Assembly: GCA_036732565.1 (NCBI GenBank)
Contig: DAINCF010000050.1
Span: 1-20,864 of the forward strand
Reading direction: 5' to 3'
Source of the DNA: JAIVJN01 sp036732565
GTDB lineage: Bacteria > Acidobacteriota > Vicinamibacteria > Vicinamibacterales > UBA2999
DNA: 20,864 nucleotides
Under the pieces are notes generated by a model. It saw only the letters and a program-made list of their open reading frames with translations, was not told where the DNA came from and ran no database searches. Each line of letters begins with the position of its first letter. Position 1 is the first letter of the stretch. Position numbers and translations under genes: made by a program. Below, one piece after another: positions 1-9,800 of the stretch.

Positions 1-168
1 GACCGACTCGCGCTAGAGGCGCGCCTGCGCCGCATCCCCGAAGAGCGGGAACGCGAGCGCCTCGCCATCGAAGAGCGCCACACCGGGCTCGTCGACCACA
101 CGTTTCCCGTCTCGGTGATTTTGCTGGTGCCCGAGTCGCTCGCCACGCCCACCCGGAAAAAGCCATGA
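1..168 (+). CDS. drmD: DrmD, SNF2-family helicase of class 1 DISARM, C-terminal end only
   Basis: Only the last 55 codons are in the window; the gene starts upstream. The visible tail is rich in Arg and Glu (helical, with the pattern IPEERERERLAIEERH) and ends in a short beta-like stretch, HTFPVSVILLVPE. This matches what I know of the C-terminus of the large SNF2-like helicases that open class 1 DISARM operons, where a conserved 'FPV-V-FLVP' stretch closes the protein. The stop TGA overlaps the ATG of drmMI in an ATGA arrangement, so the two are translationally coupled. In class 1 DISARM, DrmD and the adenine methylase DrmMI are the class-defining pair, and finding this tail directly before drmMI fits exactly. 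The helicase motifs themselves are outside the window, so the assignment rests on the tail and the context. Confidence 0.75.
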   Translation, partial: DRLALEARLRRIPEERERERLAIEERHTGLVDHTFPVSVILLVPESLATPTRKKP

Positions 169-3100
169 GCGCCAATCACGAGTGGCTGAACCTGGTCGAG
201 GTCTCGGGCCCGTTCCTCGCGGTTCCGGTGCTCCGCGAGGTGTTCCCGCAAGGACTCGAAGAGCTGGACACCTCGCGCGCCAAGCGACTGCGAGGCGCTT
301 ACGAGGAGTGGCGCGACGCCGTCGATGGCGACGATACCGATCGCGACAAGCTGCACGCCGCGTGGATCGACGAGGTGCTGCGCACCGCCCTCGAGGCCGA
401 CGACCAGTTGCTGAGGGCCGGCAAGGACGTGCATGCGTCGGTCACTGGGTTGCCGGAGCACGACACGACTATCGCCCCAGAGCTCGTCTTCGTCGACCCG
501 ACCCGGGGCGGCACGGTGCTCGCACCCATCCACGTCTTCCCGCCTGACACCGACCTTTCGACATCCATGAAGTTCGGCGGCCTCGCGTGCTCGCCTGGCG
601 ACCGCATGGCGTTGCATCTGCGCGCTCTGAACACGCCATTCGGCATCGTCACCAACGGCGAGCGCTGGATGCTGGTCCACGCACCGACGGGCCAGGTGGC
701 GACCTTCGCGAGCTGGTACGCGCGACTTTGGGGCCAGGAGCCCGCTACGCTGCGCGCGTTCGCGTCGCTGCTCGGCGTGCGGCGCTTCTTCGCGACCGAG
801 CAGGTCCGGCTCCCGGCACTCTTCGAGCGCTCGCTGAAGCACCAGGACGAGGTCACCGACGCCCTCGGCGACCAGGTCAGGCGCGCCATCGAGGTGCTGG
901 TGCAGGCGCTCGACCGCGCCGACCAAGATCGCAACCGCGAGCTGCTCCGCGATGTAAAGACCCAAGACCTCTACGAGGCGGGGCTCACCGTAATGATGAG
1001 GCTCGTGTTCCTCCTCGCCGCCGAAGAGCGCGGGCTCCTGCTCTTGGGCGAACCCCGCTACGACTCGTTCTATGCGGTCTCCACGCTGCGCATGCAGCTC
1101 CGCACCGAGAGCGACGAGATCCTCGAGCGGCGGCGCTCGGCGTGGTCGCGGCTGCTTGCCGTGTTCCGCGCCGTCTTCGGCGGCATCGATCACCCGACGC
1201 TGCGCCTGCCCGCGATGGGCGGCTCGCTCTTCGATCCCGACCGCTTCCCGTTCCTCGAGGGCCGTCTCAAGGGCACGTCGTGGCGCCACCATCGCGCCGA
1301 GCCGCTGCCCATCGACGACCGCACGGTTCTACTGTTGCTGGAGGCCATCCAGACCTTCGAGGGGCGCACGCTCTCGTACCGCGCGCTCGACGTCGAGCAG
1401 ATCGGCCACGTCTACGAGGGCCTGCTCGAGCGCACCGTCTCGCGCGTCGAGGACGTCACGCTGGAGCTCGATGCGGGCGCGCAGGCGAAGGACGCGCGCG
1501 TCACGCTCGGCGAGTTGGAGTCGGCGCGCCTCGATGGCCAAGCCACTGTTACGAAGCTCCTGGTCGAGCGCTCCAAGCGCTCGGAGTCGGCGATCAAGAA
1601 CGCGCTGGCCAACGAGATCGAGCCCCAGCAGAGCGCGCGCTTGCTCTCGGCGTGTCGCGGTGACGCCAATCTCCGCGACCGGCTCGAGCCCTACGTGCGC
1701 ATCCTGCGCACCGATCCGTGGGGCTACCCGCTGGTCCACCCGAAGGGCGCGTTCGTCGTGGTGCTCGGCGCCGACCGCCGCGAGACCGGCACGCACTACA
1801 CGCCCAAGAGCCTCACCGAGCGCATCGTCGAGGAGACGCTGACGCCGCTCGTCTACGACGGCCCCGCGAAGGGCGCGCCGCGTGCCGAATGGAAGCTAAA
1901 GACGTCCGAGCAGCTCCTCGATCTGAAGGTCTGCGATCCCGCGATGGGCTCCGGCGCGTTCCTAGTGCAGGTCTGTCGCTTCTTGAGCGCGCGCCTCGTC
2001 GAGGCGTGGGCCGTCGAAGAGGCTGCGGGCCGCGTCGTCGATCTCACCGGGCAGGTCCACGAGCCGCGCTCCAGCGTCGAGAGCTTGCCGCCCGGCGTCG
2101 AGGTGCGCGCCGAGAACGCGCGGCGCATCGTGGCCGAGCGCTGCCTCTACGGCGTCGACCTGAACCCGCTCGCCGTCGAGCTGGCGAAGCTCTCACTGTG
2201 GCTGGTCACGCTCTCTAAGGGGCGTCCTTTTGGCTTCCTCGATCACAATCTCCGTCGCGGTGACAGCCTGCTCGGCGTCAGTCGCCTCGAGCAGCTCACG
2301 GAACTGTCGCTCGACACGGCGACCATGCGGCAGGGGCGCTTGTTCGGAAAGGCTATCGCGCGCGCGGTGGACGACGCCGTCGGGCTACGCCGCAAGCTGC
2401 ACGAGATCCCCATCCGTGACATCCGCGACGTCGAGGCGATGGCCACCCTCGATGCCGACGCGCGCAAGAAGCTCGAAGCCGCCGACTTGCTAGCGGACGC
2501 CTTCATCGGCGTCGTCTTCGCTGCAGACGGCGCCGATGTCGAGACGCGGCTCGCCGCGCTCGCGGCCGACGCCGACCGCGTGGTGAAGGGTGAAGCACGG
2601 GCATCCGAAACGATTCAGGCACGCGCGACGAAGGACCTCGCGAAGGACGCCGTCGATGGCAAGCCTCGACACCCGTTTCACTGGCCGCTGGAGTTCCCCG
2701 ACGTCTTCCAGACTGCCACGCCGGGCTTCGACGCGATCGTCGGCAACCCGCCGTTTCTCGGCGGCAAGCGTATCACCGGCGTGACGGGCGACGCCTATCG
2801 AAACTGGCTCGTCGCCCGCGTCGCCGAGGGTCGGCGCGGCTCGGCGGACCTCGTCGCATACTTCTTCCTGCGGGCGTGGAGCCTGCTGGGAAACGTCGGT
2901 GGTTTCGGGCTCCTTGCGGTCAACACGATTGCCGAGGGCGACACCCGGCAGGTCGGGCTTGAGGCGATGATCAGCGCTGGGGCCACGATTCACGCGGCGT
3001 ATCCGAATGAACCTTGGCCGGGGAAGGCCAACGTGATCACGAGTCGGGTTCACGTTCGCAAGGGTGCATGGAGCGGTCAGCGCTCCCTCCTTGGAAGACC

Positions 3101-4334
3101 CGTAACCTTCATCTCCGCGTATCTGTCGGAGCGAGAAGAGTGGAGCCCTCAACGCCTGAAGGCCTACGAGCGCACCACGTTCCAAGGCTCGGTCGTGGTG
3201 GGGATGGGCTTCGTTCTCACGCCCGAACAGGCTCAGGAGATGCTTGATGCGGACCCGTGCAATCGAGATGTCGTCTTCCCATATCTGAGTGGCGAAGACA
3301 TCAATCAAAGCCCGACGCACCAGCCGAGCCGCTGGGTGATCTGCTTCTGGGATTGGCCCGAAGAGAAGGCGCGGTCGTACAAGAAGCCCTGGCGATGGAT
3401 CGAGGAGCGTGTGCAGCCGGAGCGCCAACGACGCGACGAGAACGGCGAATACGTACTGCGAAAGCCTCTGCCCCAACGATGGTGGCAATACGGAGACAAG
3501 CGGCCCGGCCTCTACCACGCAGTCGGACGAGGGAACCTGTTCGGCCAGCATCCCGAGGGCTGGGACTCGACGAAGAAGCCACACCGCGAGGTTCTGATCT
3601 CTGCCCTTGTTGGCAAGTACTTCAACCCGCCCGTCGTTCCGAACGAGGCCATCTTCAATCACAAGTGCATCGTTTTCGGCGGGCACCGCGCCAACGCACT
3701 GGCAGCGTTATTCAACTCGTCGCCGGTGCAGGCGTGGGTCTGGAAGCACTCGGCTCGCTTGAAGCTAGATTTGAGTTTCTCGCCTTCTGACGCAGTGGAG
3801 ACCTTCCCGTTCCTGGTGCCGGAGGTACTGGCCTCGTTCGACCAGCAGGGGCGCGAGTACCTGCAGGCGCGCCGCGAGGTGATGACCGACACCACGAATC
3901 CGATCGGCCTCACGAAGCTCTACAACCGCTTCCACGACGACGACGTCGTCGACCCGAGCATAGTGCGCCTGCGCGAAATGCACCGCGAGATCGATGCCGC
4001 CGTCATGCGCGCTTACGGCTGGGACGACCTCGACCTCGGGCACGGCTACCACCAGCAGTCGAACCTCGCGGAGAGTGACCGCGTGCGGTTCACCATCTCG
4101 GACACCGCGTGTGCCGAGGTGCTGCGCCGCTTCGCCGAACTGAATCGCCAGCGCTATGACGGGGAGCAGGTGACGGCACCGGTAGCGAAGCCGCGTGCGA
4201 AGGGCTGCGCGAAGCCGGCGCCCGCCGGTCAGGGCGCGTTCGCCCTCGTCGATGCGCCGAGCGGCAAGCCGAAGACTTCCAAGACGAAGGCCGCCCACCC
4301 TGCGAAGAACAGAAGACGGAGAACCAGCCGATGA
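165..4334 (+). CDS. drmMI: DrmMI, Eco57I-like N6-adenine DNA methyltransferase of class 1 DISARM
   Basis: This 1389-residue protein is a large adenine DNA methylase expected to mark host DNA as self. The SAM-binding motif is DPAMGSGAF at residues 591-599, followed by a GVDLNPLAVELAKLSLWL segment around residue 664 that is typical of Eco57I and type IIG/BREX-like methylases. The catalytic NPPF motif is at residues 861-864 within DAIVGNPPF. The long N-terminal part (about 1-530) has no motif I recognise, and the region after about 950 is the expected place for target recognition. The last 50 residues are a Lys/Arg/Ala/Pro-rich tail, probably disordered. The start ATG overlaps the stop of drmD and the stop TGA overlaps the next ATG. 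The size, the intact motifs and the neighbours drmD, drmA, drmB and drmC make DrmMI much more likely than a stand-alone restriction-modification enzyme. Confidence 0.9.
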   Translation: MSANHEWLNLVEVSGPFLAVPVLREVFPQGLEELDTSRAKRLRGAYEEWRDAVDGDDTDRDKLHAAWIDEVLRTALEADDQLLRAGKDVHASVTGLPEHDTTIAPELVFVDPTRGGTVLAPIHVFPPDTDLSTSMKFGGLACSPGDRMALHLRALNTPFGIVTNGERWMLVHAPTGQVATFASWYARLWGQEPATLRAFASLLGVRRFFATEQVRLPALFERSLKHQDEVTDALGDQVRRAIEVLVQALDRADQDRNRELLRDVKTQDLYEAGLTVMMRLVFLLAAEERGLLLLGEPRYDSFYAVSTLRMQLRTESDEILERRRSAWSRLLAVFRAVFGGIDHPTLRLPAMGGSLFDPDRFPFLEGRLKGTSWRHHRAEPLPIDDRTVLLLLEAIQTFEGRTLSYRALDVEQIGHVYEGLLERTVSRVEDVTLELDAGAQAKDARVTLGELESARLDGQATVTKLLVERSKRSESAIKNALANEIEPQQSARLLSACRGDANLRDRLEPYVRILRTDPWGYPLVHPKGAFVVVLGADRRETGTHYTPKSLTERIVEETLTPLVYDGPAKGAPRAEWKLKTSEQLLDLKVCDPAMGSGAFLVQVCRFLSARLVEAWAVEEAAGRVVDLTGQVHEPRSSVESLPPGVEVRAENARRIVAERCLYGVDLNPLAVELAKLSLWLVTLSKGRPFGFLDHNLRRGDSLLGVSRLEQLTELSLDTATMRQGRLFGKAIARAVDDAVGLRRKLHEIPIRDIRDVEAMATLDADARKKLEAADLLADAFIGVVFAADGADVETRLAALAADADRVVKGEARASETIQARATKDLAKDAVDGKPRHPFHWPLEFPDVFQTATPGFDAIVGNPPFLGGKRITGVTGDAYRNWLVARVAEGRRGSADLVAYFFLRAWSLLGNVGGFGLLAVNTIAEGDTRQVGLEAMISAGATIHAAYPNEPWPGKANVITSRVHVRKGAWSGQRSLLGRPVTFISAYLSEREEWSPQRLKAYERTTFQGSVVVGMGFVLTPEQAQEMLDADPCNRDVVFPYLSGEDINQSPTHQPSRWVICFWDWPEEKARSYKKPWRWIEERVQPERQRRDENGEYVLRKPLPQRWWQYGDKRPGLYHAVGRGNLFGQHPEGWDSTKKPHREVLISALVGKYFNPPVVPNEAIFNHKCIVFGGHRANALAALFNSSPVQAWVWKHSARLKLDLSFSPSDAVETFPFLVPEVLASFDQQGREYLQARREVMTDTTNPIGLTKLYNRFHDDDVVDPSIVRLREMHREIDAAVMRAYGWDDLDLGHGYHQQSNLAESDRVRFTISDTACAEVLRRFAELNRQRYDGEQVTAPVAKPRAKGCAKPAPAGQGAFALVDAPSGKPKTSKTKAAHPAKNRRRRTSR

Positions 4335-5749
4335 AACTGAGCAACGACACCGCGAAGGCAGTCCCGACGAAGCAGTTCTTCGTGTCGATGCTCACCCGCG
4401 ACATCAGCCTCGACGACGCGATCCTCGACCTGATTGACAACTGCCTCGACGGTGCCCTGCGTCTAGCAGATGGCGGCGAGGTCGAGTACGACAAGCACTT
4501 CGTCAAGATCAAGTTGTCGAAGGGTCAGTTCTCAATCGAGGACAACTGCGGCGGCATCCCTCGCGACGTTGCCATCAAGTACGCGTTCAAGATGGGGCGT
4601 GACGCCGACGACATACGCGACGCCGACACCGAGACGATCGGCATGTACGGCGTCGGCATGAAGCGCGCGCTCTTCAAGATGGGCACGGACGCGCTCGTGA
4701 AGACGCGGCATGGCAACGATACGTTCGAGGTCCACATCGATTCTGATTGGCTCGAGGACAAGGAATGGAGCGAGCTACCCATCAAGGTGCCGAGCAACAA
4801 CAGCGAGAAACTCTCGAAGCCTGGCACGACGATTGTGGTCAAGGACCTTTACCCGGGCGTCGCCAAGCACTTCGCAAACGCCGCTTTCGTGAACGAAGTG
4901 GAGACCGCGATCTCCCACCACTTCACGATGTTCCTGCAGCGCGGTCTCAAAATCGAGATCAACGGCAAGTCGGTGAAGCCCGTTCACGTCGAGGTACTTG
5001 TCTCCAAGCGCAAGAACGGGCCTGCTCCGTACGTCTACCAAAAGACCATCGATGGCGTTCTCGTGTCGATCACGGTCGGGTTGAACACGACCCGTCAGGT
5101 CGACGCCGACGAGGACGACGAGGACGGCGACTTCGCAGGGCAACGGAGCTCGGCCACCGCTGGTTGGACCGTCCTCTGCAACGATCGCGCGGTCATCGTC
5201 GGCGACAAGAATCGTCTCACGGGCTGGGGTGACGGAATCCCGCTGTACCACGACCAGTTCATCGTTATCACCGGCATTATCGAGTTCCGCGCGAAAGACG
5301 CGCAGAGGCTCCCGGTCACGACCACGAAGCGTGCCCTCGACACTTCGTCGAACGTCTGGCTCGAGTCCTTGGTCAAGATGAAGGAGGGCATGCGGGTGTG
5401 GATCTCGTACACGAACCGGTGGAAAAACCACCCGCGCGAGGACCAGGCGAGCTACTGGTCAGACGCTAAGCCGATGTCGCTGAGCAAGGCAATCGAAGCG
5501 GTTGCCCCACGGGCGAGCACAAAAAAGGGCAGCGACGTTCTTGAGTTTGATCCTCGCAAGGTTAAGGGGGCGTTGCCCGAGCCAAAGGGCAGCACACCCT
5601 CGTCTCGGCGCATCATCTTTTCGCGTCCCGTCGAAGAAGTGCGAGCCGTGTCGGAGATGCTCTTCGATGACGCGAACGAGAAGCCGGGCATCGTCGGAGA
5701 CAAGTGCTTCGAGATCCAGCTCGTGAAGGCCGACAAGAAGAGGGCCTAA
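4331..5749 (+). CDS. MORC-like GHKL ATPase embedded in the DISARM operon
   Basis: This is a 472-residue GHKL (gyrase/Hsp90/histidine-kinase/MutL) ATPase. The three ATP-binding boxes are intact: the N box LDLIDNCLDGA with the Mg-binding Asn at 37, the G1 box IEDNCGGI at 69-76, and the G2 box IGMYGVGMKRALFKMG at 103-118. The following region (about 180-360) fits the S5-fold half that accompanies the ATPase in MutL, Hsp90 and MORC proteins. Comparative work on bacterial MORC-type ATPases places them in restriction-modification and other defence operons, where they are thought to act as ATP-driven DNA clamps or loop-forming machines. An acidic stretch (DEDDEDGD) lies near residue 260. The gene overlaps drmMI by ATGA and has a GGAG ribosome site at 4318-4321. 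It is not one of the five core genes of class 1 DISARM. The fold is secure; the role in this system is inferred. Confidence 0.85.
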   Translation: MKLSNDTAKAVPTKQFFVSMLTRDISLDDAILDLIDNCLDGALRLADGGEVEYDKHFVKIKLSKGQFSIEDNCGGIPRDVAIKYAFKMGRDADDIRDADTETIGMYGVGMKRALFKMGTDALVKTRHGNDTFEVHIDSDWLEDKEWSELPIKVPSNNSEKLSKPGTTIVVKDLYPGVAKHFANAAFVNEVETAISHHFTMFLQRGLKIEINGKSVKPVHVEVLVSKRKNGPAPYVYQKTIDGVLVSITVGLNTTRQVDADEDDEDGDFAGQRSSATAGWTVLCNDRAVIVGDKNRLTGWGDGIPLYHDQFIVITGIIEFRAKDAQRLPVTTTKRALDTSSNVWLESLVKMKEGMRVWISYTNRWKNHPREDQASYWSDAKPMSLSKAIEAVAPRASTKKGSDVLEFDPRKVKGALPEPKGSTPSSRRIIFSRPVEEVRAVSEMLFDDANEKPGIVGDKCFEIQLVKADKKRA

Positions 5750-5752
5750 TCA

Positions 5753-6787
5753 ATGAGTGGGTCTTCACTGCCATACCGGCTGCGGCCGAACAAGGCCGTC
5801 GATCGAGAGCTCTTTCTCTCGCTGTTGATGCGCCTCGCCACGAAACTCGGGCTCGAGAAGTACCACTACGTGGGGCTCGGCGGTCCGTTCCTCGAGGACT
5901 TCCGCCTGTTGCATTCGCGCATCGGCATCGGGCGTAGACGGAACGGACGGACCGTGGGGAAGCTGACCTGCGTCGAGTCCGAGCTGGAGGTCCACAAGCG
6001 ACAGCGGTTCAACAGGCCGGTCGCTTCCATCAACTGCGTCCACTTGACCCTTGAGAAGTTCCTGGATCAGACGACGTTCTCGTCGCCTGCCATCATCTGG
6101 TTCGACTACACGTCACCGAAGGGCGTCGCCTCCCAGATCCAGCGGTTCGCCGCGACGGTCGGAACGGTGCCAATCGGGAGCGTCCTGCGCATCACGCTCA
6201 ACGCGAATCCGGGTGAAGGGCAAGATGACGAGCCTTCAGGCAAGGACCTCTCGGTCGACGTCGACGGAGACGTCTCTGCTGACCGAGCGCAGAAACCGAC
6301 GAAGACCGAATGGCGCTTGCAGCGATTTCACCAGCGCCTGGGTACGCTCGTCCCGAGTGGACTCACCGCCGACGCGATGACGCTCAAAAATTACGGGCCG
6401 ACCTTGCTCTGCGTCGTCAAGCTCGCTGTCGAAAAGCAGGCACTGAGCTTCAACGACCGCCGGATCGTGTGGGCGTTAGCGACGCACTATGCCGACGGGC
6501 AGGCAATGGTCACGGCAGCGCTGGTGGTCTGCGCCAGCGATGATGTCGCGACCCCAAAGATCATCAAGGGCTGGGAGTTCTACGCGACGCCCGACGACCC
6601 ACACCGCATTGAGCTACCTGCGCTGTCTTCGTTGGAGCGGCTCACGATGGAGTGCAACGTCAACGCGAAACGGAAGCTCGGTTTCGACTTGGCGAAGGTC
6701 ATCGAGTCCAAACTGGGCGTCGATCCCGTTGACGTATTCAAGAAATTCTACCGGCTCTACCCGCACTTCTCGCGGGTGGAGCTGTAG
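5753..6787 (+). CDS. Defence-associated protein with a methyltransferase-like Rossmann pattern
   Basis: This 344-residue protein is not a named DISARM component. Its N-terminal half reads like a Rossmann methyltransferase core: a glycine-rich turn YVGLGGPFLEDF at 39-50 (motif I position), an acidic residue after the second strand (CVESE, 73-77), a third strand with INCVHLTLEKFLD at 93-105, and WFDYTSP at 116-122 where a (D/N)PPY-like catalytic motif would sit. The N-terminus SLPYRLRPNKAVDREL is also distinctive and I recall it from a family seen in bacterial defence neighbourhoods. No target-recognition domain is visible. It starts three bases after the ATPase stop and ends 17 bases before drmA, so it is in the same operon. 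Enzyme, nucleotide sensor or inactive scaffold are all possible. The Rossmann assignment is an inference from motif spacing; the substrate is unknown. Confidence 0.6.
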   Translation: MSGSSLPYRLRPNKAVDRELFLSLLMRLATKLGLEKYHYVGLGGPFLEDFRLLHSRIGIGRRRNGRTVGKLTCVESELEVHKRQRFNRPVASINCVHLTLEKFLDQTTFSSPAIIWFDYTSPKGVASQIQRFAATVGTVPIGSVLRITLNANPGEGQDDEPSGKDLSVDVDGDVSADRAQKPTKTEWRLQRFHQRLGTLVPSGLTADAMTLKNYGPTLLCVVKLAVEKQALSFNDRRIVWALATHYADGQAMVTAALVVCASDDVATPKIIKGWEFYATPDDPHRIELPALSSLERLTMECNVNAKRKLGFDLAKVIESKLGVDPVDVFKKFYRLYPHFSRVEL

Positions 6788-6804
6788 CGAATGAAGGGCG
6801 ACGC

Positions 6805-9800
6805 ATGACGACTATCATCACACCGAACGCACAGGCATGGCTCGCCAAGGAGGCGACGCCGCTCGGCCCTTTCGTCGTTCGGCTCGACGGTGATCGGATC
6901 GGCAATGCAGTCGCTTCCGGCCACTGGGCCGTCGCGGTCGACACGTCGGGCGCCCTGAAGCGCGTCGGACGCATCCTGCGCATCCGTACCGACCTCGAAT
7001 CGACCACGCTCTACTTCGACAAGCTGCACACGGTGGAGAAGGCAGGTTCCCTCGCCGACATCGGGGTGACGCTTCCCGAAGCGCCCGTCACCCGCCTGCG
7101 CTCCGAAGACCTTTCCGCCGTGCTCGCGCGTGACGGGGTCTCCTCGGCGGACGACGTCCCTCTCATCAAAGACCCAGCGTACGTGCGCGACTTGCTCGAA
7201 CTCGCGACGCGCGACGACCTCCTTGGCCCGGCCAACGGACCCGAGGAGGTCGTCATCGACATGAGCGTTCGCGACCGCTATCTAGTCGGCAAGCTCGCGC
7301 CGCGGACGCCTGGCGACGCGACGACGGCCAACGGGGTTGAGCCCGCAGCGGCGGCCGATGAAGAGGACGACTCGGCGCTCGAGAGCGCTGCCCCAATCCA
7401 CGAGCCTGGCGCCGAGTTCAACCGCGCGAGCGGGCGTGTCGATCCCGAGGACGACGCGCTCGACGAGATCGACACGACCAACAACCAGTCGCTCGTGCCG
7501 TCAAGCATGGGCCTGACGTTCTGCGTCGGGCTTGACGTGAAAACGCTGGATGTGACTGCGCGCTGGGGCAGCTACGCCCGCGTCCCGAACGAGGAGCACG
7601 AGTACACGCGGCCGAGGAAGAATCGCGAGACCGGCGAGATCCAAGAGACGAAGGTCAAGGTCTGGCGCCGCTTCCCCCGCGGCGGGCGCGTGGCCCTCAC
7701 GCTGAAGGACGGCCCCATCGCGCCGCTTACGCCCGACAGCGAACAGGACGCGGTCCGCATCCAGGGCGCCGTGCGCAGCAATGCCAAGGGCGAGCGCCTG
7801 GTCACACTGTTCCTGGTCAACGATCAGCGCGAGCCCGAGACGAACCGCGACGGTGCCTGGCTCTTTCAGCCCGAGCTGATCGTGAAGGGCTCGGGCGAAG
7901 CCGCCGGGACGCCCGTGTTCCTGCGCCGTCCGAGCAACGACGTCGTCGTGGACGACGCCGAGCGCGACCACCTAGGGCTCATTTACCGGCGCCGCGTGGA
8001 GTTTGCAGTGGGTCACGGCGTTGCCGTTCACGCTGAGACGCTTGACGACGACCCGGCGCGCGCCCTCGAGGTCCGCACCGAGATCATTCCGAGGTTCGAG
8101 GTGCCCGTCACCGAGACACCGGGCCTCGACGATAACGACCGGCCCGCGATGAAGAAGATGGTCCAGCGGGGCTGGCTGGACATGCTCTCCCTTGCAGACC
8201 TCGACAAGGCCGAGCTCGAAGAGGCGCTAAAGACGCTCGTCGACGACTACGCCGCGTGGATCGACGATCAGCGCGCGCGTGTGGGCAAAGAGATCACGGG
8301 CCACGACGCGCCGGCAAACGACGCGCTCGACCGCTGCAAGAACACACTGGAGCGCCTACGCGCGGGCCTGAAGGTGTTGCTCGCCGATCCCAAGGCGCTG
8401 GAGTCCTTCCGTTTCGCCAATCGCGCGATGGCACGCCAGCGTGTCCGTGGCATTTACGCGCTCAAGCGTCGTCGCGGTGAGGAGCTGACCCTCGACTCGA
8501 TTGACGTGCGGAAGAACCGCTCGTGGCGACCGTTCCAGCTCGCCTTCCTGCTGCTGTCGATTCCTTCGCTCGCCGACCCGAAGCATCCGGACCGTACGAG
8601 TCCAGCCGAGGCCTTCGCTGACCTGCTCTGGTTCCCCACAGGCGGTGGCAAGACCGAGGCCTACTTGGGCGTCGCCGCCTTCGCGATGGGCATCCGGCGC
8701 CTGCAGGGAGTCGTCGAGAACCTCGATGGCGGTCGCGGGCTCACCGTCATCATGCGCTACACGTTGCGCCTCCTGACACTGCAGCAGTTCCAGCGCGCGG
8801 CGACCCTGTTCTGCGCGATGGAGATCATCCGCACAGGCGACGCCGCCAAGTGGGGCGCGGAGCCGTTCACACTCGGACTATGGGTCGGCAACAAGGTGAC
8901 GCCCGGGACCACCGAGGCCTCGCACCAAGCCATTGAGGCCATCCGTGACAAGGACAGGAACCGCGCCGGCATCGCGTCGCCCGCGCAGCTCACGAGCTGC
9001 CCGTGGTGCGGGACCGAGATTCAACCCGGGCGCGACATCGAGGTCGACAAGACCATGGGGCGCACGGCCATCTACTGCGGCGACAAGCTCGCCCAGTGCG
9101 AATTCAGCAAAGCGACGTCGAGTACCAACGCCCATCCCGGACTGCCGGTGAAGCTCGTCGACGAGGAGATCTACCACCGGCCTCCGACGATGATGATCGC
9201 CACTGTCGACAAGTTCGCGATGATGGCGTGGCGCGCGGAGGTGCGGACGCTTTTCGGCAACGTCCGCGAGGAGTGCGAGCGCCATGGGCTGCTCTGGCCA
9301 GGGCACGACTGCGGCGGTGGGCACAAGGCTAGGAAGCCTCACTCGGCCGCGAAGGTGAAACCTGTGCGCGGCGTGCGCCCGCCGGATCTCATCATCCAGG
9401 ACGAGTTCCACCTGATTAGCGGTCCGCTCGGAACGATGGTCGGGCTCTACGAAACGGCCGTCGATGACCTCTGCTCGTGGACGATCGGCAAGACGAAGGT
9501 GCGCCCGAAGATCGTCGCATCGACGGCGACGGTGCGACGCGCGAGCGATCAAGTGCGCAACGTCTTCATGCGGCGCCTCGCGATCTTCCCGCCCAAGGCG
9601 CTTGATGTCGAAGACGACTTCTTCTCGGTGCAGCGCTCTGTCGAGAGCAAGCCGGGCCGCCGGTACATGGGCATTTGCTCGCCGGGCAGCTCACGTCCTG
9701 CCGTGCTCATCCGCACGTACACCGCATTCCTTACGGCAGCGCAGGGGCTTTTCGATGCGTTCGGCAAGGTCGCCGACCCGTACATGACGATGGTCGGCTA

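Noticed and set aside
587..1663. A 358-codon forward frame overlapping drmMI in another phase
   Set aside because: Its composition is dominated by Arg, Ala and Pro with no motif, which is typical of an off-phase shadow of a high-GC gene.
2490..3686. A 398-codon open frame on the reverse strand inside drmMI
   Set aside because: It lies fully antisense to the well-supported methylase, including its NPPF region, has no recognisable domain, and long antisense frames are expected in DNA this rich in G and C.
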